The position numbers and the translations under genes are program-made. Below, in pieces: positions 34,230 to 43,833 of a stretch of 64,000 nt of DNA (position 1 is the stretch's first letter; every line of letters starts with the position of its first letter). Source of the DNA: Gloeocapsa sp. PCC 73106 (GTDB lineage: Bacteria; Cyanobacteriota; Cyanobacteriia; Cyanobacteriales; Gloeocapsaceae); the NCBI RefSeq assembly GCF_000332035.1, contig NZ_ALVY01000220.1:1-64000 (forward strand). The letters run 5' to 3'. Below the pieces are notes generated by a model. That model did no database searches and was not told where the DNA came from. It saw only the letters and a list, made by a program, of their open reading frames with translations.

Positions 34230-35384
34230 GGCTACGAATTGACTCAGACGTTCCATTCCCTTTTCGATGGAGGTCATGTCTGTAGCGTAGGATAAACGAA
34301 TACATTCGTCCGTACCAAAGGCGATTCCAGGAATAATTGCAACTTGTTTTTCTTCTAGTAAAGCATTGCAAAAGTCTAAAGAATTCATACCCGTTTTGCT
34401 GATGTCGATGAATAGATAAAAAGCACCATCGGGTTTAGAACAAGTTAGTCCTGGAATAGCTTGAACCGCTTCTAACATAGCTACTCGTCTAGCTGTAAAA
34501 GCGTCAAACATTACCTGTAAACAGTCTTGGGGACCTTCTAAAGCGGCGATCGCTCCATGTTGGGCGAAAGTACAGACATTAGAGGTACTGTGACCTTGGA
34601 GAATCGTCATACCTTTAATTAATTCTATCGGACCCGCTGCATAACCAACGCGCCAACCCGTCATCGAGAAACCCTTAGCAAAGCCGCTACTAACGATGGT
34701 GCGAGAGAAAATTTCTGGATTAAGGGAACCAATGCTGACGTGTTTAGCTCCGTCGTAGAGGATTTTTTCGTAGATCTCATCGGAGATTACCATGATATCG
34801 CTAGCTACGATTACCTCAGCTAGTGCTGCTAATTCTTCTGGAGTATATACCGATCCAGTAGGATTAGAGGGTGAATTGAGGATAAACAGTTTAGTCTGGG
34901 GAGTAATACTCTCTCGCAACTGTGATGGGGTGATTTTATAACCAGTAGCTTGGGTGGTTGACACTAGTACAGGAGTACCACCGGCTAGTTTGACCATTTC
35001 TGGATAACTCAGCCAATAGGGAGAGGGAATGATCACCTCGTCTCCTGGTTCAATTAACGTCAAAATGATGTTAAATAAGGAGTGTTTGCCACCATTGGTG
35101 ACGATGACGTTTTCGGATTGATAATTGAGCTGATTTTCTGTAACTAATTTTTTGGCGATCGCTTGTCTGAGTCGAGGTTCTCCCGCGGCTGGACCATATT
35201 TAGTTTTACCCTCGTCTAGAGCTTTTTTGGCTGCTTCTTTAATATGTGCGGGGGTATCAAAGTCTGGTTCTCCCGCGCTGAAACTACATATATCAATCCC
35301 CTCAGCTTTCATGGCTTTGGCTTTGGCTGTAACCGCTAAAGTGATGGAAGCGGGGACTTGACTGACTCTGTGCGTCAGTTTCAT
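34218..35384 (-). CDS. aspC: aspartate aminotransferase (class I, PLP-dependent)
   Basis: A 388-residue fold-type I aminotransferase. The substrate-binding [11 protein letters not shown], the stretch [18 protein letters not shown], the cofactor-contacting [12 protein letters not shown], and the PLP lysine in [17 protein letters not shown] are all seen. It is of the Igamma type that uses aspartate and 2-oxoglutarate, in some organisms also prephenate. It starts at an ATG at 35384. It is convergent with the DUF1824 gene and lies 58 bp downstream of scpA on the same strand. Confidence 0.9.
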   Translation of the reverse strand: MKLTHRVSQVPASITLAVTAKAKAMKAEGIDICSFSAGEPDFDTPAHIKEAAKKALDEGKTKYGPAAGEPRLRQAIAKKLVTENQLNYQSENVIVTNGGKHSLFNIILTLIEPGDEVIIPSPYWLSYPEMVKLAGGTPVLVSTTQATGYKITPSQLRESITPQTKLFILNSPSNPTGSVYTPEELAALAEVIVASDIMVISDEIYEKILYDGAKHVSIGSLNPEIFSRTIVSSGFAKGFSMTGWRVGYAAGPIELIKGMTILQGHSTSNVCTFAQHGAIAALEGPQDCLQVMFDAFTARRVAMLEAVQAIPGLTCSKPDGAFYLFIDISKTGMNSLDFCNALLEEKQVAIIPGIAFGTDECIRLSYATDMTSIEKGMERLSQFVASIK

Positions 35385-35442
35385 GCTGTTCTCTCTTGCT
35401 AACTATTAGCCTTTTAGCTTAGCGTAGATATTAGATCCTGAA

Positions 35443-36159
35443 TCAGAGATTTTGCTTTTTCTTCAGAAAGTTTAGGGGTGTAATGCTCAAATCTTGGTAA
35501 AATTCCCGTTGGTATAGTTCTACTTTGGATTCAGCCGATAGCAGCAATAGAGCCCAAAACACCTCAACTTTCTCATAACGTTGCTCCTTTGCGTTTAATA
35601 GCTCCAATAACTCCTCTAAATCAAGGCTTCCTGTACTCAATTGAGCCGCGTGAGTCTCTAAAAATGCTTCCAAAGATGTGGCTATTTCCGTAAGGTTTTC
35701 CTGATGCGCTAGTTGAGTAATTAACTCGCTCTGATGACGACTACGGGGGGCGCGAATTTTAGGTTTTTTGGCTAATTTAGTTTCTATTTCCCGAATTTGT
35801 ACGATTAGTTCCTGTAGGGTGACTCGACGTTGACGCACCGGGGGAGCACAGGAACGTCGGCGCAGGTGTTTCTCTAGAGATAAGGATAGGTGAGTGTTTC
35901 TAGTAGCTAATTCTACGACTGGTTCACTCTCTGGAATTTCAGGATCTGTTAAACCAGAAAGGGTGTTGGCTTTGAGCAATACTAGCATCGACGCCCAGAG
36001 AAAGGCTTGTCCAGACTGAGCTAAGTCCGCTTTTTCGGGTAATTCTAGCAAAAAACGGTCTATTACTTCGATAACTTGGACATCCCATGGGTTAATTTCT
36101 CCTGTTTCTGCTAGTTCAATGAGTTTCGCGATCGCTATTTGTCCTGGTGTTAAAGTCAT
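35443..36159 (-). CDS. scpA: segregation and condensation protein A
   Basis: A 238-residue kleisin that bridges the SMC heads in chromosome condensation. The N-terminal helix ELAETGEINPWDVQVIEVID and the following LLELPEKADLAQSGQAFLWAS match ScpA, and the C-terminal winged-helix part (EVFWALLLLSAESKVELYQ) is the second SMC contact. Length is usual for cyanobacteria. ScpB and SMC are not in the window. Confidence 0.9.
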   Translation of the reverse strand: MTLTPGQIAIAKLIELAETGEINPWDVQVIEVIDRFLLELPEKADLAQSGQAFLWASMLVLLKANTLSGLTDPEIPESEPVVELATRNTHLSLSLEKHLRRRSCAPPVRQRRVTLQELIVQIREIETKLAKKPKIRAPRSRHQSELITQLAHQENLTEIATSLEAFLETHAAQLSTGSLDLEELLELLNAKEQRYEKVEVFWALLLLSAESKVELYQREFYQDLSITPLNFLKKKQNL

Positions 36160-36229
36160 AGGTAATTTGAATCCATTTCTGTTTCAGATTCGTAGATAAA
36201 TCAGAAGACTATTTTAGGTATAACTTCTG

Positions 36230-36844
36230 ATGAGACATCTATATAGAGCATTCATACTTCCCGCAACTCTAGTTTCCCTAGTAGTAGTTTCCAGCAAATC
36301 TGCTATAGCAGCTATATTATTTGAGTCAACCTTGAGAGGAGATCAAGAAGTAGAAGGATCGCCCCCGGGACCATTTACCCCCGCTCCCACTGGTTCTGAG
36401 GGAATAGGTTTAGCCACTCTAGAGCTAAACGGTAGTCCCGGAAGTTGGGTTTTAGAATACGAAATTAATTATAGTGATCTTGGATCGGTAATCGCGGCGC
36501 CATTTGCTCACATCCACAACGCACCCCAGGGAGCAAACGGTCCAGTAGTTCACAATTTAGATGGTGCTGATTTACCACCCATTAGCGGTAGTACCTCAGG
36601 AACAATTATAGGAGATTGGCGTTTCGATGATGCTGACGCTCCCTTGACTAACGAGCTAGCTCAACAACTCTTAAATAGCAATCTCTACTTCAATATTCAT
36701 ACCGTGAGTTTTCCAGGAGGAGAGATCCGCGGTCAAATTTTCCCACAGGACGGAGAGACACCGATACCAGAACCTTCTACTGTGATTGCTTCGCTCTTAG
36801 TGGGTAGTGCTTTTGGAATCTGGCGACGACGCGTAAACAACTAA
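36230..36844 (+). CDS. CHRD-domain protein with PEP-CTERM sorting signal
   Basis: A 204-residue exported protein. The signal peptide covers about residues 1-27 (ATLVSLVVVSSKSAIAA). The CHRD domain (about 30-175) shows FESTLRGDQEVEG, APFAHIHNAPQGANGPVVH and NIHTVSFPGGEIRGQI. The C-terminal IPEPSTVIASLLVGSAFGIW and RRR form a PEP-CTERM signal for processing by an exosortase and export to the envelope or matrix. It lies upstream of the DUF4394 gene and the ECF sigma/anti-sigma pair. Confidence 0.9.
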   Translation: MRHLYRAFILPATLVSLVVVSSKSAIAAILFESTLRGDQEVEGSPPGPFTPAPTGSEGIGLATLELNGSPGSWVLEYEINYSDLGSVIAAPFAHIHNAPQGANGPVVHNLDGADLPPISGSTSGTIIGDWRFDDADAPLTNELAQQLLNSNLYFNIHTVSFPGGEIRGQIFPQDGETPIPEPSTVIASLLVGSAFGIWRRRVNN

Positions 36845-36934
36845 GTGAAACCAATTTCACTAGTTCAACGTATTAATAACAGATTCGAATCTAAATAAAT
36901 TTTCGACAAAATCAACCAAAAAAAACTTAGGAAA

Positions 36935-38446
36935 ATGACCACAGAAACCACCATGACATCAGAATTCCCAGCGATCGCAGTTCAGTTTATCGGTTTAGCC
37001 CAAAACAACAGACTAGTTCTATTTGATTCTGATAATCTGCGCCGAGTAGAGTCTGTCAGAGTTACAGGGTTAAATGGTACTCTGTTAGGCATTGATCAGC
37101 GTCCCGCCAATGGGATGATTTACGGTTTGACTACAACCAATAACATCTATACCATCGATCCCGATACTGGTGTAGCTACACTCGTCAGTACCCTGAATCA
37201 ACCTTTCAGCGGGGGTAATTTTTCTGGACTTGACTTTAATCCCGTCCCCGATCGCCTGCGTTTAGTCGGTAGCAATGATCAAAATTTCCGTATTAACGTC
37301 GATACGGGTGAGGTTAGCATCGACACAGCAGTTACTTATGCTGCGGGTGACGCTAATGAAGGCGCAGATCCCAATATCACCGCTTCAGCTTACACTAACG
37401 CTTTTGCCGGAAGCACTGCCACTCAATTATATAACCTCGATAGTGCCCTCGATAGCCTAGTGCTCCAGAGTCCTCCCAATGATGGTGTGCTAAGCACCGT
37501 GGGCGATTTGGGTTTCAATCTCAATAGAGTAGCTGGTTTTGATATTGTTTCTGCTCCCGATGGAACTAATAACGGTTTTGTTGTTTCGGGAAATGGCTTA
37601 TATTCTCTCGACTTAAATACGGGTGAAGCTTCTAGATTGGGCTCCATTGGTTTGAATCCTGGAGTTAGAATCCAAGGACTAACCACCAGACCAATGATTC
37701 CTGAGATTGCTGTCGATGCTAAGTTTATTGCTTTAACCGACAACAATATGCTCATGTCTTTTGATCCTACTAATCTGACTCAAGTAGAATCTATCGCAGT
37801 TACAGGATTAAGTGGTACTCTATTGGGCATTGATCAGCGTCCCGCCAATGGTATGCTTTACGGTTTAACTACGACCAATCAAATCTATACCATCGATCCA
37901 GAGACTGGTGTGGCTACACTCGTCAGTACCTTGAATCAACCCTTTACCGGAGGTGGGATTTCTGGACTTGACTTTAATCCCGTTCCCGATCGCCTGCGTT
38001 TAGTCGGTAGCAATAATCAAAACTTCCGTATTAACGTTGACACAGGTGAGGTTAGCATCGACACAGCAGTTGCTTATGCTACAGATGACGCTAATGAAGG
38101 AGCAGATCCCAATATCACCGGTTCAGCTTACATCAACTCTTTTGCAGGAAGCACTACCACTGCTTTATATAACCTGGATAGTACCCTCGATAGCCTAGTA
38201 CTCCAGAATCCTCCCAACGATGGTTTGCTAACAACTGTGGGCGATTTGGGTATCGACCTCGCGGATTTAGCGGGTTTTGACATTATCTCTTCTCCTATGG
38301 GTAGTAACGCCGCTTTTGCTATTTCCAATTCAACTCTATACTCTCTTGACTTAGATAGTGGTAAAGCTTACACTCTAGGTGCTATTGGCGCTGATCCCAA
38401 CGTCAATATCCAAGGTCTGGCAATCATGACTGACTCTATGATGTAA
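36935..38446 (+). CDS. protein with two tandem DUF4394 domains
   Basis: A 503-residue protein composed of two near-copies of one DUF4394 domain (about residues 14-250 and 258-500). Each holds GTLLGIDQRPANGM, YGLTTTN, DFNPVPDRLRLVGS, FRINVDTGEVSIDTAV and TVGDLG. The fold is expected to be a beta-propeller-like sheet structure. No signal peptide is seen, which is unusual for this family. Nucleotide identity between the halves is high, so the internal duplication is recent or homogenised. Function unknown; the downstream ECF sigma factor suggests stress or envelope-related expression. Confidence 0.85.
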   Translation: MTTETTMTSEFPAIAVQFIGLAQNNRLVLFDSDNLRRVESVRVTGLNGTLLGIDQRPANGMIYGLTTTNNIYTIDPDTGVATLVSTLNQPFSGGNFSGLDFNPVPDRLRLVGSNDQNFRINVDTGEVSIDTAVTYAAGDANEGADPNITASAYTNAFAGSTATQLYNLDSALDSLVLQSPPNDGVLSTVGDLGFNLNRVAGFDIVSAPDGTNNGFVVSGNGLYSLDLNTGEASRLGSIGLNPGVRIQGLTTRPMIPEIAVDAKFIALTDNNMLMSFDPTNLTQVESIAVTGLSGTLLGIDQRPANGMLYGLTTTNQIYTIDPETGVATLVSTLNQPFTGGGISGLDFNPVPDRLRLVGSNNQNFRINVDTGEVSIDTAVAYATDDANEGADPNITGSAYINSFAGSTTTALYNLDSTLDSLVLQNPPNDGLLTTVGDLGIDLADLAGFDIISSPMGSNAAFAISNSTLYSLDLDSGKAYTLGAIGADPNVNIQGLAIMTDSMM

Positions 38447-38477
38447 ATCTATACTAATAATAGATTTTCTTAATAAT

Positions 38478-38518
38478 TAGTAGATTGGGTGTATAATTAA
38501 AATGCACTTAATCTACTA
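38478..38518. promoter_or_regulatory. inverted repeat enclosing a TATAAT box, upstream of the ECF sigma gene
   Basis: TAGTAGATT (38478-38486) and AATCTACTA (38510-38518) form a perfect 9-bp inverted repeat. TATAAT at 38492-38497 lies in the 23-bp interval. The sigma gene starts 66 bp further on. The element could be an operator over the promoter or an RNA hairpin that ends DUF4394 transcription; no U-run follows. Confidence 0.5.
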
Positions 38519-38583
38519 GGTTTTGGTCTGAATAACTGTACAGATAAAAGATTATTGCTGGAAACTTTATCTTATCTTCATTT

Positions 38584-39180
38584 ATGTCTTCTGAACAAAC
38601 TAGTCAATCTAATGAAGCATTTGAAGCTCATCAGACTGATACAGAACTGTTTCTACTGGTACAGAATGGACAATTAGATTCCTTAGCAACCCTGTACGAT
38701 CGCCATGCTCCATTAGTCTACGGGATAGCCTTAAACTTACTAAATAATGCCCAAGAAGCAGAAGACTTAACTCAAGATATTTTTTTAATTATTAGCAAAA
38801 AATGTTCTTTCAATCCCCAAAGAGGAACTATACGTACATTTTTGTCGGTTTTGACGCGATCGCGAGCTATTGATCGACTGCGATCACGTGCTAGAGCTCA
38901 AAGTCACCTCAATCAACAGATCTTACATGAAAGTACGAGATTACTATCTAATACTCCCATTGAAAATATTTTCCAAAGAGAAAGAGCACAACAAGTAGAA
39001 ACGGCTATTTCTCAATTATCCAATCAAGAACAAGAAGTGATAAAAATGGCTTACTACGAAGGGTTGAGTCAATCAGAAATAGCGGCGCGATTAGATATAG
39101 CAATTGGTACTATTAAATCTAGATCACGACGTGGTCTCCTCAAATTACGTCAAGCACTTGCAGATTTTATAGAGAAATAA
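38584..39180 (+). CDS. ECF-type RNA polymerase sigma factor
   Basis: A 198-residue group 4 sigma factor. Region 2 (about 30-95) has LYDRHAPLVYGIALNLL and DLTQDIFLIISKKCSF; region 4 (about 135-190) has EVIKMAYYEGLSQSEIAARL and the helix-turn-helix GTIKSRSRRGL. It directs polymerase to a special promoter set under stress. Five bases separate it from the RskA-type anti-sigma gene, so the two are a regulatory pair. The DUF4394 gene upstream may be a target. Confidence 0.93.
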   Translation: MSSEQTSQSNEAFEAHQTDTELFLLVQNGQLDSLATLYDRHAPLVYGIALNLLNNAQEAEDLTQDIFLIISKKCSFNPQRGTIRTFLSVLTRSRAIDRLRSRARAQSHLNQQILHESTRLLSNTPIENIFQRERAQQVETAISQLSNQEQEVIKMAYYEGLSQSEIAARLDIAIGTIKSRSRRGLLKLRQALADFIEK

Positions 39181-39185
39181 TAGCG

Positions 39186-39938
39186 ATGGAATCGGGACTA
39201 CCACTAGAATGTGAACAGCTACTTATTGCAGGTTATGTCCTTGGCAACTTGAGTGCGACTGAAGCTGCTTTGTGTGAAGAACTTATGACAGCAAACCCAG
39301 AACTAGCTGAACAAGCAAGGGAATTACAATACGCTTTAGAATTAGCTTACGCTCCTGTAGAGGTTGCGCCCCCTAGTACTTTGCGCGCTAAGATTTTAGA
39401 ACAAGCAGCTGCGTCTGTTGAGCTTACAACTAGGGAAAAACCTAGCTTCAGATTAGGTTGGGGAAAAATCATGGGTGCGATCGCTACCGCTTTAATTTTG
39501 GGTCTAGGTATTAGTAACTATCGTCTCTGGCAGAGATTACAAGTAGCTCAAATCCAAATTCCGGCTGAAGATGCTCTCATTTTCTCATTACAAGCTACAG
39601 ATAAAGTACCAGAAAATGCTACAGTCAAGCTGATAGTAGATCCCAATCGTCTAGAGGCAACTCTAACCGCTGAAAACCTACCCCCACTCTCTCCCGAACA
39701 GGTTTATGTATTATGGACGGTAGTAGGAAGAGAAGCACCCTTTACCACAGACGAAAAAGGCGCGATCCTAACCGAAGTTTTTGAAGTAGATACTCAGGGA
39801 AGACTCTCCCGTAAAATTGTTGTACCCGAAGTCTTTCGCGATGAAGAGAAAATCCAAAAATTAGCGATTACCATTGAGCCGAGATCAGCTCCTCAGGTTC
39901 ATCAAGGGTCTATTTTAATGTCAACAACATTTGATTAA
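39186..39938 (+). CDS. RskA-type anti-sigma factor
   Basis: A 250-residue single-pass membrane protein. The cytoplasmic N-terminus (about 1-90; IAGYVLGNLSATEAALCEEL) is the sigma-binding domain, one helix at about 96-113 (IMGAIATALILGLGISNY) spans the membrane, and the rest (LTAENLPPLSPEQVYVLWTV) is the extracytoplasmic RskA domain. It would sequester the ECF sigma factor until proteolysis or a signal releases it. The zinc-binding HxxxCxxC motif of ZAS anti-sigma factors is absent. Its end overlaps the convergent plsC by 29 bp. Confidence 0.9.
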   Translation: MESGLPLECEQLLIAGYVLGNLSATEAALCEELMTANPELAEQARELQYALELAYAPVEVAPPSTLRAKILEQAAASVELTTREKPSFRLGWGKIMGAIATALILGLGISNYRLWQRLQVAQIQIPAEDALIFSLQATDKVPENATVKLIVDPNRLEATLTAENLPPLSPEQVYVLWTVVGREAPFTTDEKGAILTEVFEVDTQGRLSRKIVVPEVFRDEEKIQKLAITIEPRSAPQVHQGSILMSTTFD

Positions 39939-40572
39939 TTCTGGCGGCGCATTCTCCCGTAACCGTCTCTAACTCCGTCTTGTCTGTAGAAGTAGGCGGC
40001 GGTATAACCTCACCAATGCGCACTGTCACCGGGACACTTTGAGGGTAACGTTTCCCTAAAGATACAATTCGATTCGTACCCTGTAAACTGACGGGTAACA
40101 GGGGAACTTGGGCTTTAGCTGCAATCAGAGCCGCTCCTAATTTGGGCTCGTGAATGTAACTATCAACGGTGCGAGTTCCTTCCAAAAAAATGCCCACAGC
40201 CCAACCCTGATCTAGCACACTCAAAGCCGCCCGAATCGCCGCGCGATCGCTCGCTCCTCGTTTAACCGGATAAGCGCCATACAATCTAATTCCCTGTTTC
40301 AGTAAAGGTATGGAAAACAACTCCTCTTTAGCCATAAAAGCCACAGGACGACCTACACAATTAGAGAGCAAAGGCGGGTCAAAGTAACTAGCATGATTAC
40401 TCACGACTACCACTGGACCCCTTTGAGGTACATTTTCCCTTCCCTCAATGCGACCTCTAAAGTAAAGGTGAAACAACGGTGCTACTACACTCCACTTGAA
40501 TCCATAATACAAACAGAGGTTAAACCAGGGTTCTCTACTTCTAGTAGGAAAATTCATCGATTCGACTGACAT
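39910..40572 (-). CDS. plsC: 1-acyl-sn-glycerol-3-phosphate acyltransferase
   Basis: A 220-residue PlsC-type enzyme that acylates lysophosphatidate to phosphatidate. The catalytic HX4D motif is in SNHASYFDPPLL and the glycerol-phosphate binding motif in FLEGTRT. There is a weakly hydrophobic N-terminus for membrane contact. Its start overlaps the end of fabD by 32 bp (or 17 bp if the Met at residue 6 is used), so it is the last gene of the plsX-fabH-fabD-plsC operon. Confidence 0.92.
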   Translation of the reverse strand: MSVESMNFPTRSREPWFNLCLYYGFKWSVVAPLFHLYFRGRIEGRENVPQRGPVVVVSNHASYFDPPLLSNCVGRPVAFMAKEELFSIPLLKQGIRLYGAYPVKRGASDRAAIRAALSVLDQGWAVGIFLEGTRTVDSYIHEPKLGAALIAAKAQVPLLPVSLQGTNRIVSLGKRYPQSVPVTVRIGEVIPPPTSTDKTELETVTGECAARINQMLLTLK

Positions 40573-41422
40573 TTTTCACCTCTAAATTGGCGCTAGTCCT
40601 TTTGAGTAAACCTGTCAATACTTTCCCCGGACCTATCTCCACTACTTTTGTGATTCCTGACTGTGCTAAATAGTCACCGATTTCTCGCCATCGCACCGCT
40701 CCAGTCATTTGTTGCACCAGTCTTGATTTAATTTCTGCGGCTTTGATAGCAGGGGTCGGATCTATGTTAGCTAGCACGGGTATACGAGCATCATTGAAGG
40801 TCACATCTGCCAAAATTTCGGCGAATTCTGCAGCAGCAGACTGCATCAAAGGGGAATGAAAAGCTCCGGAAACCTTGAGGTCGACTTTGCGTCTGGCTTT
40901 TACTTGGGCTATCAAAGCGTCTACTCCCGTGGGTGTTCCTGAGATTACTACCTGTTGAGGACTATTGTCGTTGGCAATGACCACATCGGGTATGGCGGCG
41001 ATTTGAGTCTCTAACTCCTCTCGGTTGAATTGCATCATCGCTACCATTTTTCCACCGGCTGCAGTACTCATTAACTCAGCACGGCTCTTCACCAATTTTA
41101 ACCCTGTTTCAAAGTCAAAAACCCCAGCGGTATAAAGAGCGACATATTCCCCTAAACTATGACCCGCCACTAACACAGGTGGATTATCTTGCTTTAACAG
41201 CAACTCTGCTAAAACAGTCTCAACTACGTATAAACAGGGTTGAGTGTATTGTGTTTGAGATAATCGCTCCTCATCACCTTGGCAAAGTTCGAGTACAGAC
41301 CAATTTAAAATCTCTTCTGCTTGTGCAAAACGCATCCTAGCTAGGGGATGGTCTAATAAATTTTCTTCCATCCCTACCGTTTGAGAACCCTGTCCCGGAA
41401 ACACCCAAGCTGTTTTAGTCAT
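40541..41422 (-). CDS. fabD: malonyl-CoA:acyl carrier protein transacylase
   Basis: A 293-residue enzyme that loads malonate onto ACP for fatty acid elongation. The start is the ATG at 41422 (MTKTAWVFPGQGSQTVGM); the longer frame to 41473 overlaps fabH and has no family match. Catalytic Ser in GHSLGEYVAL, Arg in SRAELM, and His in VSGAFHSPLM are seen. It is followed by plsC with an overlap and preceded by fabH, 22 bp away. Confidence 0.95.
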   Translation of the reverse strand: MTKTAWVFPGQGSQTVGMEENLLDHPLARMRFAQAEEILNWSVLELCQGDEERLSQTQYTQPCLYVVETVLAELLLKQDNPPVLVAGHSLGEYVALYTAGVFDFETGLKLVKSRAELMSTAAGGKMVAMMQFNREELETQIAAIPDVVIANDNSPQQVVISGTPTGVDALIAQVKARRKVDLKVSGAFHSPLMQSAAAEFAEILADVTFNDARIPVLANIDPTPAIKAAEIKSRLVQQMTGAVRWREIGDYLAQSGITKVVEIGPGKVLTGLLKRTSANLEVKNVSRIDEFSY

Positions 41423-41444
41423 GTTGGCAATTACTTTGTAAATA

Positions 41445-42446
41445 TTAAATTCCCCACCGGAAAATGGCAGCACCCCAGGTTAACCCCGCACCAAAACCAG
41501 ACAGCACAATGATATCACCGCATTTGATTTTTCCCTGTCGTATCGTTTCATCTAGAGCTAAAGGAATAGAAGCTGCAGAAGTGTTTCCATACTCTGCCAG
41601 ATTACTGATGACTTTCTCTGGAGAGATTTGCAAACGTTCAGCTACCGCGTCCAGAATGCGTTGATTAGCTTGATGCAAAATTAACCAATCTACTTGTGGG
41701 GCTTGAAGATTAGCTTTAAATAAGGCTTTTTCGATGACTTCGGGAACTTTAGCCACAGCAAAGCGATATATTTCTTTCCCATTCATCGTCAGGGGTTGAT
41801 AACCACCTCTTGCTACCTGTAAATTATCTACCATGGGCTGAGATTCACTCTGATAGGCAAGATTAAGGCTGCCATTTTGTCTACCGTCGCTATAAAGTTC
41901 ACAAGCTAACAAGTGATCTTCTGTCTGATTTGCTTGACAAACTACTGCTCCCGCCCCATCTCCAAATAAAACGCAGCTAGTGCGATCAGACCAATCTACC
42001 CAACGCGACAGCAGATCAGCCCCAATCAATAAAATATTTTGATAGGTTCCTGAACGAATGAAACTAGCCGCTACACTCAAACCGAAGACAAAGCCAGAAC
42101 ATGCCGCAGTTAAATCAAAAGCTACTGCTTGATTGGCTCCAATTAAATGTTGAATTTTATTGGCACTCCCGAATAAATCATCAGCGGTAGATGTCGCCAA
42201 AATGATCAAGTCTATTGCTTGGGGATTGAGTTGAGCCATCTCTAGGGCTGATGCTGCCGCTTTCGCTGCTAGCTCACTTAGGGATTCATCGGCTAAGGCT
42301 AGATGTCTTCTACTAATCCCGGTACGAGTTTTAATCCATTCATCAGAAGTGTCTACTATCTGACTCAGTTGTTCATTCGTAAGTACTTGACTAGGTGTTG
42401 CTGAGCCGCAACCTATGATTTTGATTCCTACCCCTGATTGTGTCAA
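41445..42446 (-). CDS. fabH: 3-oxoacyl-ACP synthase III (KASIII)
   Basis: A 333-residue enzyme that starts fatty acid synthesis by condensing acetyl-CoA with malonyl-ACP. The catalytic triad is visible: Cys in DLTAACSGFVFGL, His in WLILHQANQRIL and Asn in YGNTSAASIPLAL. The N-terminal TGISRRHLA is also typical. It follows plsX by 134 bp, a gap in which a promoter may lie, and precedes fabD. Confidence 0.96.
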   Translation of the reverse strand: MTQSGVGIKIIGCGSATPSQVLTNEQLSQIVDTSDEWIKTRTGISRRHLALADESLSELAAKAAASALEMAQLNPQAIDLIILATSTADDLFGSANKIQHLIGANQAVAFDLTAACSGFVFGLSVAASFIRSGTYQNILLIGADLLSRWVDWSDRTSCVLFGDGAGAVVCQANQTEDHLLACELYSDGRQNGSLNLAYQSESQPMVDNLQVARGGYQPLTMNGKEIYRFAVAKVPEVIEKALFKANLQAPQVDWLILHQANQRILDAVAERLQISPEKVISNLAEYGNTSAASIPLALDETIRQGKIKCGDIIVLSGFGAGLTWGAAIFRWGI

Positions 42447-42580
42447 GATTTATGCTCCTTAGTACTTATGGGAGACCCAATTACATTGAGTGAGACTGTA
42501 AACTGATTTTTTTTACACCAATCCAACTATACCAGATGCAGGGGCTTCAACCTCCCGATCGCCTTTATTGTAGTTCTTAA

Positions 42581-43636
42581 TCATTCACCAGTGGCTGAAG
42601 TTTTTACAGAATTGCTATTAAACTCTTTATAAATTTGGTTGGGGTGTTGGATTCTTTCAATTACTTGATTGGTGATCGCTTCTTTCGCTAAACGGATAGC
42701 ATTAAAAATTGAGGGTGCTTGAGAACTCCCGTGACTGATAATACAGACTCCGGCTACTCCAAAGAGTAAGGCTCCCCCGTGTTCTGCGTGATCTATCCTT
42801 TGTTTGATCCGTTTTAAATTGGGTTTGAGTAACGCTGTACCTACCTGACCACGCCAACCTTGGGGTAATTCCTGGCGCATTATCTGTAACATTATTTCTC
42901 CGATCGCTTCGGCAAATTTTAGCAACACGTTCCCCACAAATCCATCACAAACGATTACGTCAAAATCACCCGAAAGTACATCTCTACCCTCGGCGTTCCC
43001 CCTAAAATATAGATAAGGATTCGCTTCTAGTAGTTTGTATGTCTCTTTGGTTAATTTATCCCCTTTTCCTGGTTCTTCTCCCATATTCAGTAGTCCCACT
43101 TGGGGTTCTTCAATGTCCAGCACATATTTACTATAAATTGAGCCCATGACCGCAAACTGTTCTAAATACTCCGGATCGCTATCTACGTTTGCCCCTACGT
43201 CCAAAATAATCACTGATTTACCAGCTAACATAGTGGGAAACATAGTCCCAATCGCTGGTCTTTTTATACCCGTTAAGGTGTCTAATCGTAGTTTTGCCGC
43301 CGCCATAGCCGCACCGGAATGGCCTGCCGATACAACAGCGTCAGCTTCACCGTTTTTTACTAAGTTCATCGCTACGTTGATCGAAGCTTGGGGTTTACGT
43401 CTGAGCGCTTTTATGGGCTCTTCCCCCATTTCGACTACTCCTTCGGCGTTGACAATTTTTAAACTCTTGGAATTAGGATGTAAGTTCAATGCAGTTTGGA
43501 TTTCTCCATGGTCTCCCACTAAGATAATCTCCACGTCCAATTCTTCCGAAGCTCTAATAGCTCCAGCTACAATTTCGTTGGGGGCGTAGTCTCCGCCCAT
43601 AGCGTCTACCGCAATTCTTGCACGAGTTAATGACAT
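42581..43636 (-). CDS. plsX: phosphate acyltransferase PlsX
   Basis: A 351-residue enzyme that makes acyl-phosphate from acyl-ACP for phospholipid synthesis. Landmarks are IAVDAMGGDYAPNEIVAGA, VVSAGHSGAAMAAA, ILDVGANVDSDP, LLNMGEEPGKGD and VCDGFVGNVLLKFAE. The C-terminus is a little longer than in most bacteria. First gene of the minus-strand lipid operon, divergent from the bilin lyase gene. Confidence 0.96.
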   Translation of the reverse strand: MSLTRARIAVDAMGGDYAPNEIVAGAIRASEELDVEIILVGDHGEIQTALNLHPNSKSLKIVNAEGVVEMGEEPIKALRRKPQASINVAMNLVKNGEADAVVSAGHSGAAMAAAKLRLDTLTGIKRPAIGTMFPTMLAGKSVIILDVGANVDSDPEYLEQFAVMGSIYSKYVLDIEEPQVGLLNMGEEPGKGDKLTKETYKLLEANPYLYFRGNAEGRDVLSGDFDVIVCDGFVGNVLLKFAEAIGEIMLQIMRQELPQGWRGQVGTALLKPNLKRIKQRIDHAEHGGALLFGVAGVCIISHGSSQAPSIFNAIRLAKEAITNQVIERIQHPNQIYKEFNSNSVKTSATGE

Positions 43637-43787
43637 TGATCAGAAGGTAATAGGAACCTTAAAGATCTTAACAGAGGAACTGACCCAGTATTAACTTTTT
43701 TCAGACATTCTCAATCAGTATCTGTATAGACAAAAATTTTCTCAAAAAAAGGTTATATTAAGAAATATAGCTATTTAGCTAAAAATC

Positions 43788-43816
43788 TTGACAAACGTCA
43801 AATTATATCGTATGCA
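43788..43816 (+). promoter_or_regulatory. candidate promoter for the bilin lyase gene
   Basis: TTGACA (43788-43793) and TATGCA (43811-43816) are 17 bp apart, 18 bp before the ATG. The -35 box is part of an inverted repeat TTGAC-AAAC-GTCAA (43788-43801), which could be an operator. Confidence 0.45.
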
Positions 43817-43833
43817 ATTATTGAGGTAAATTA

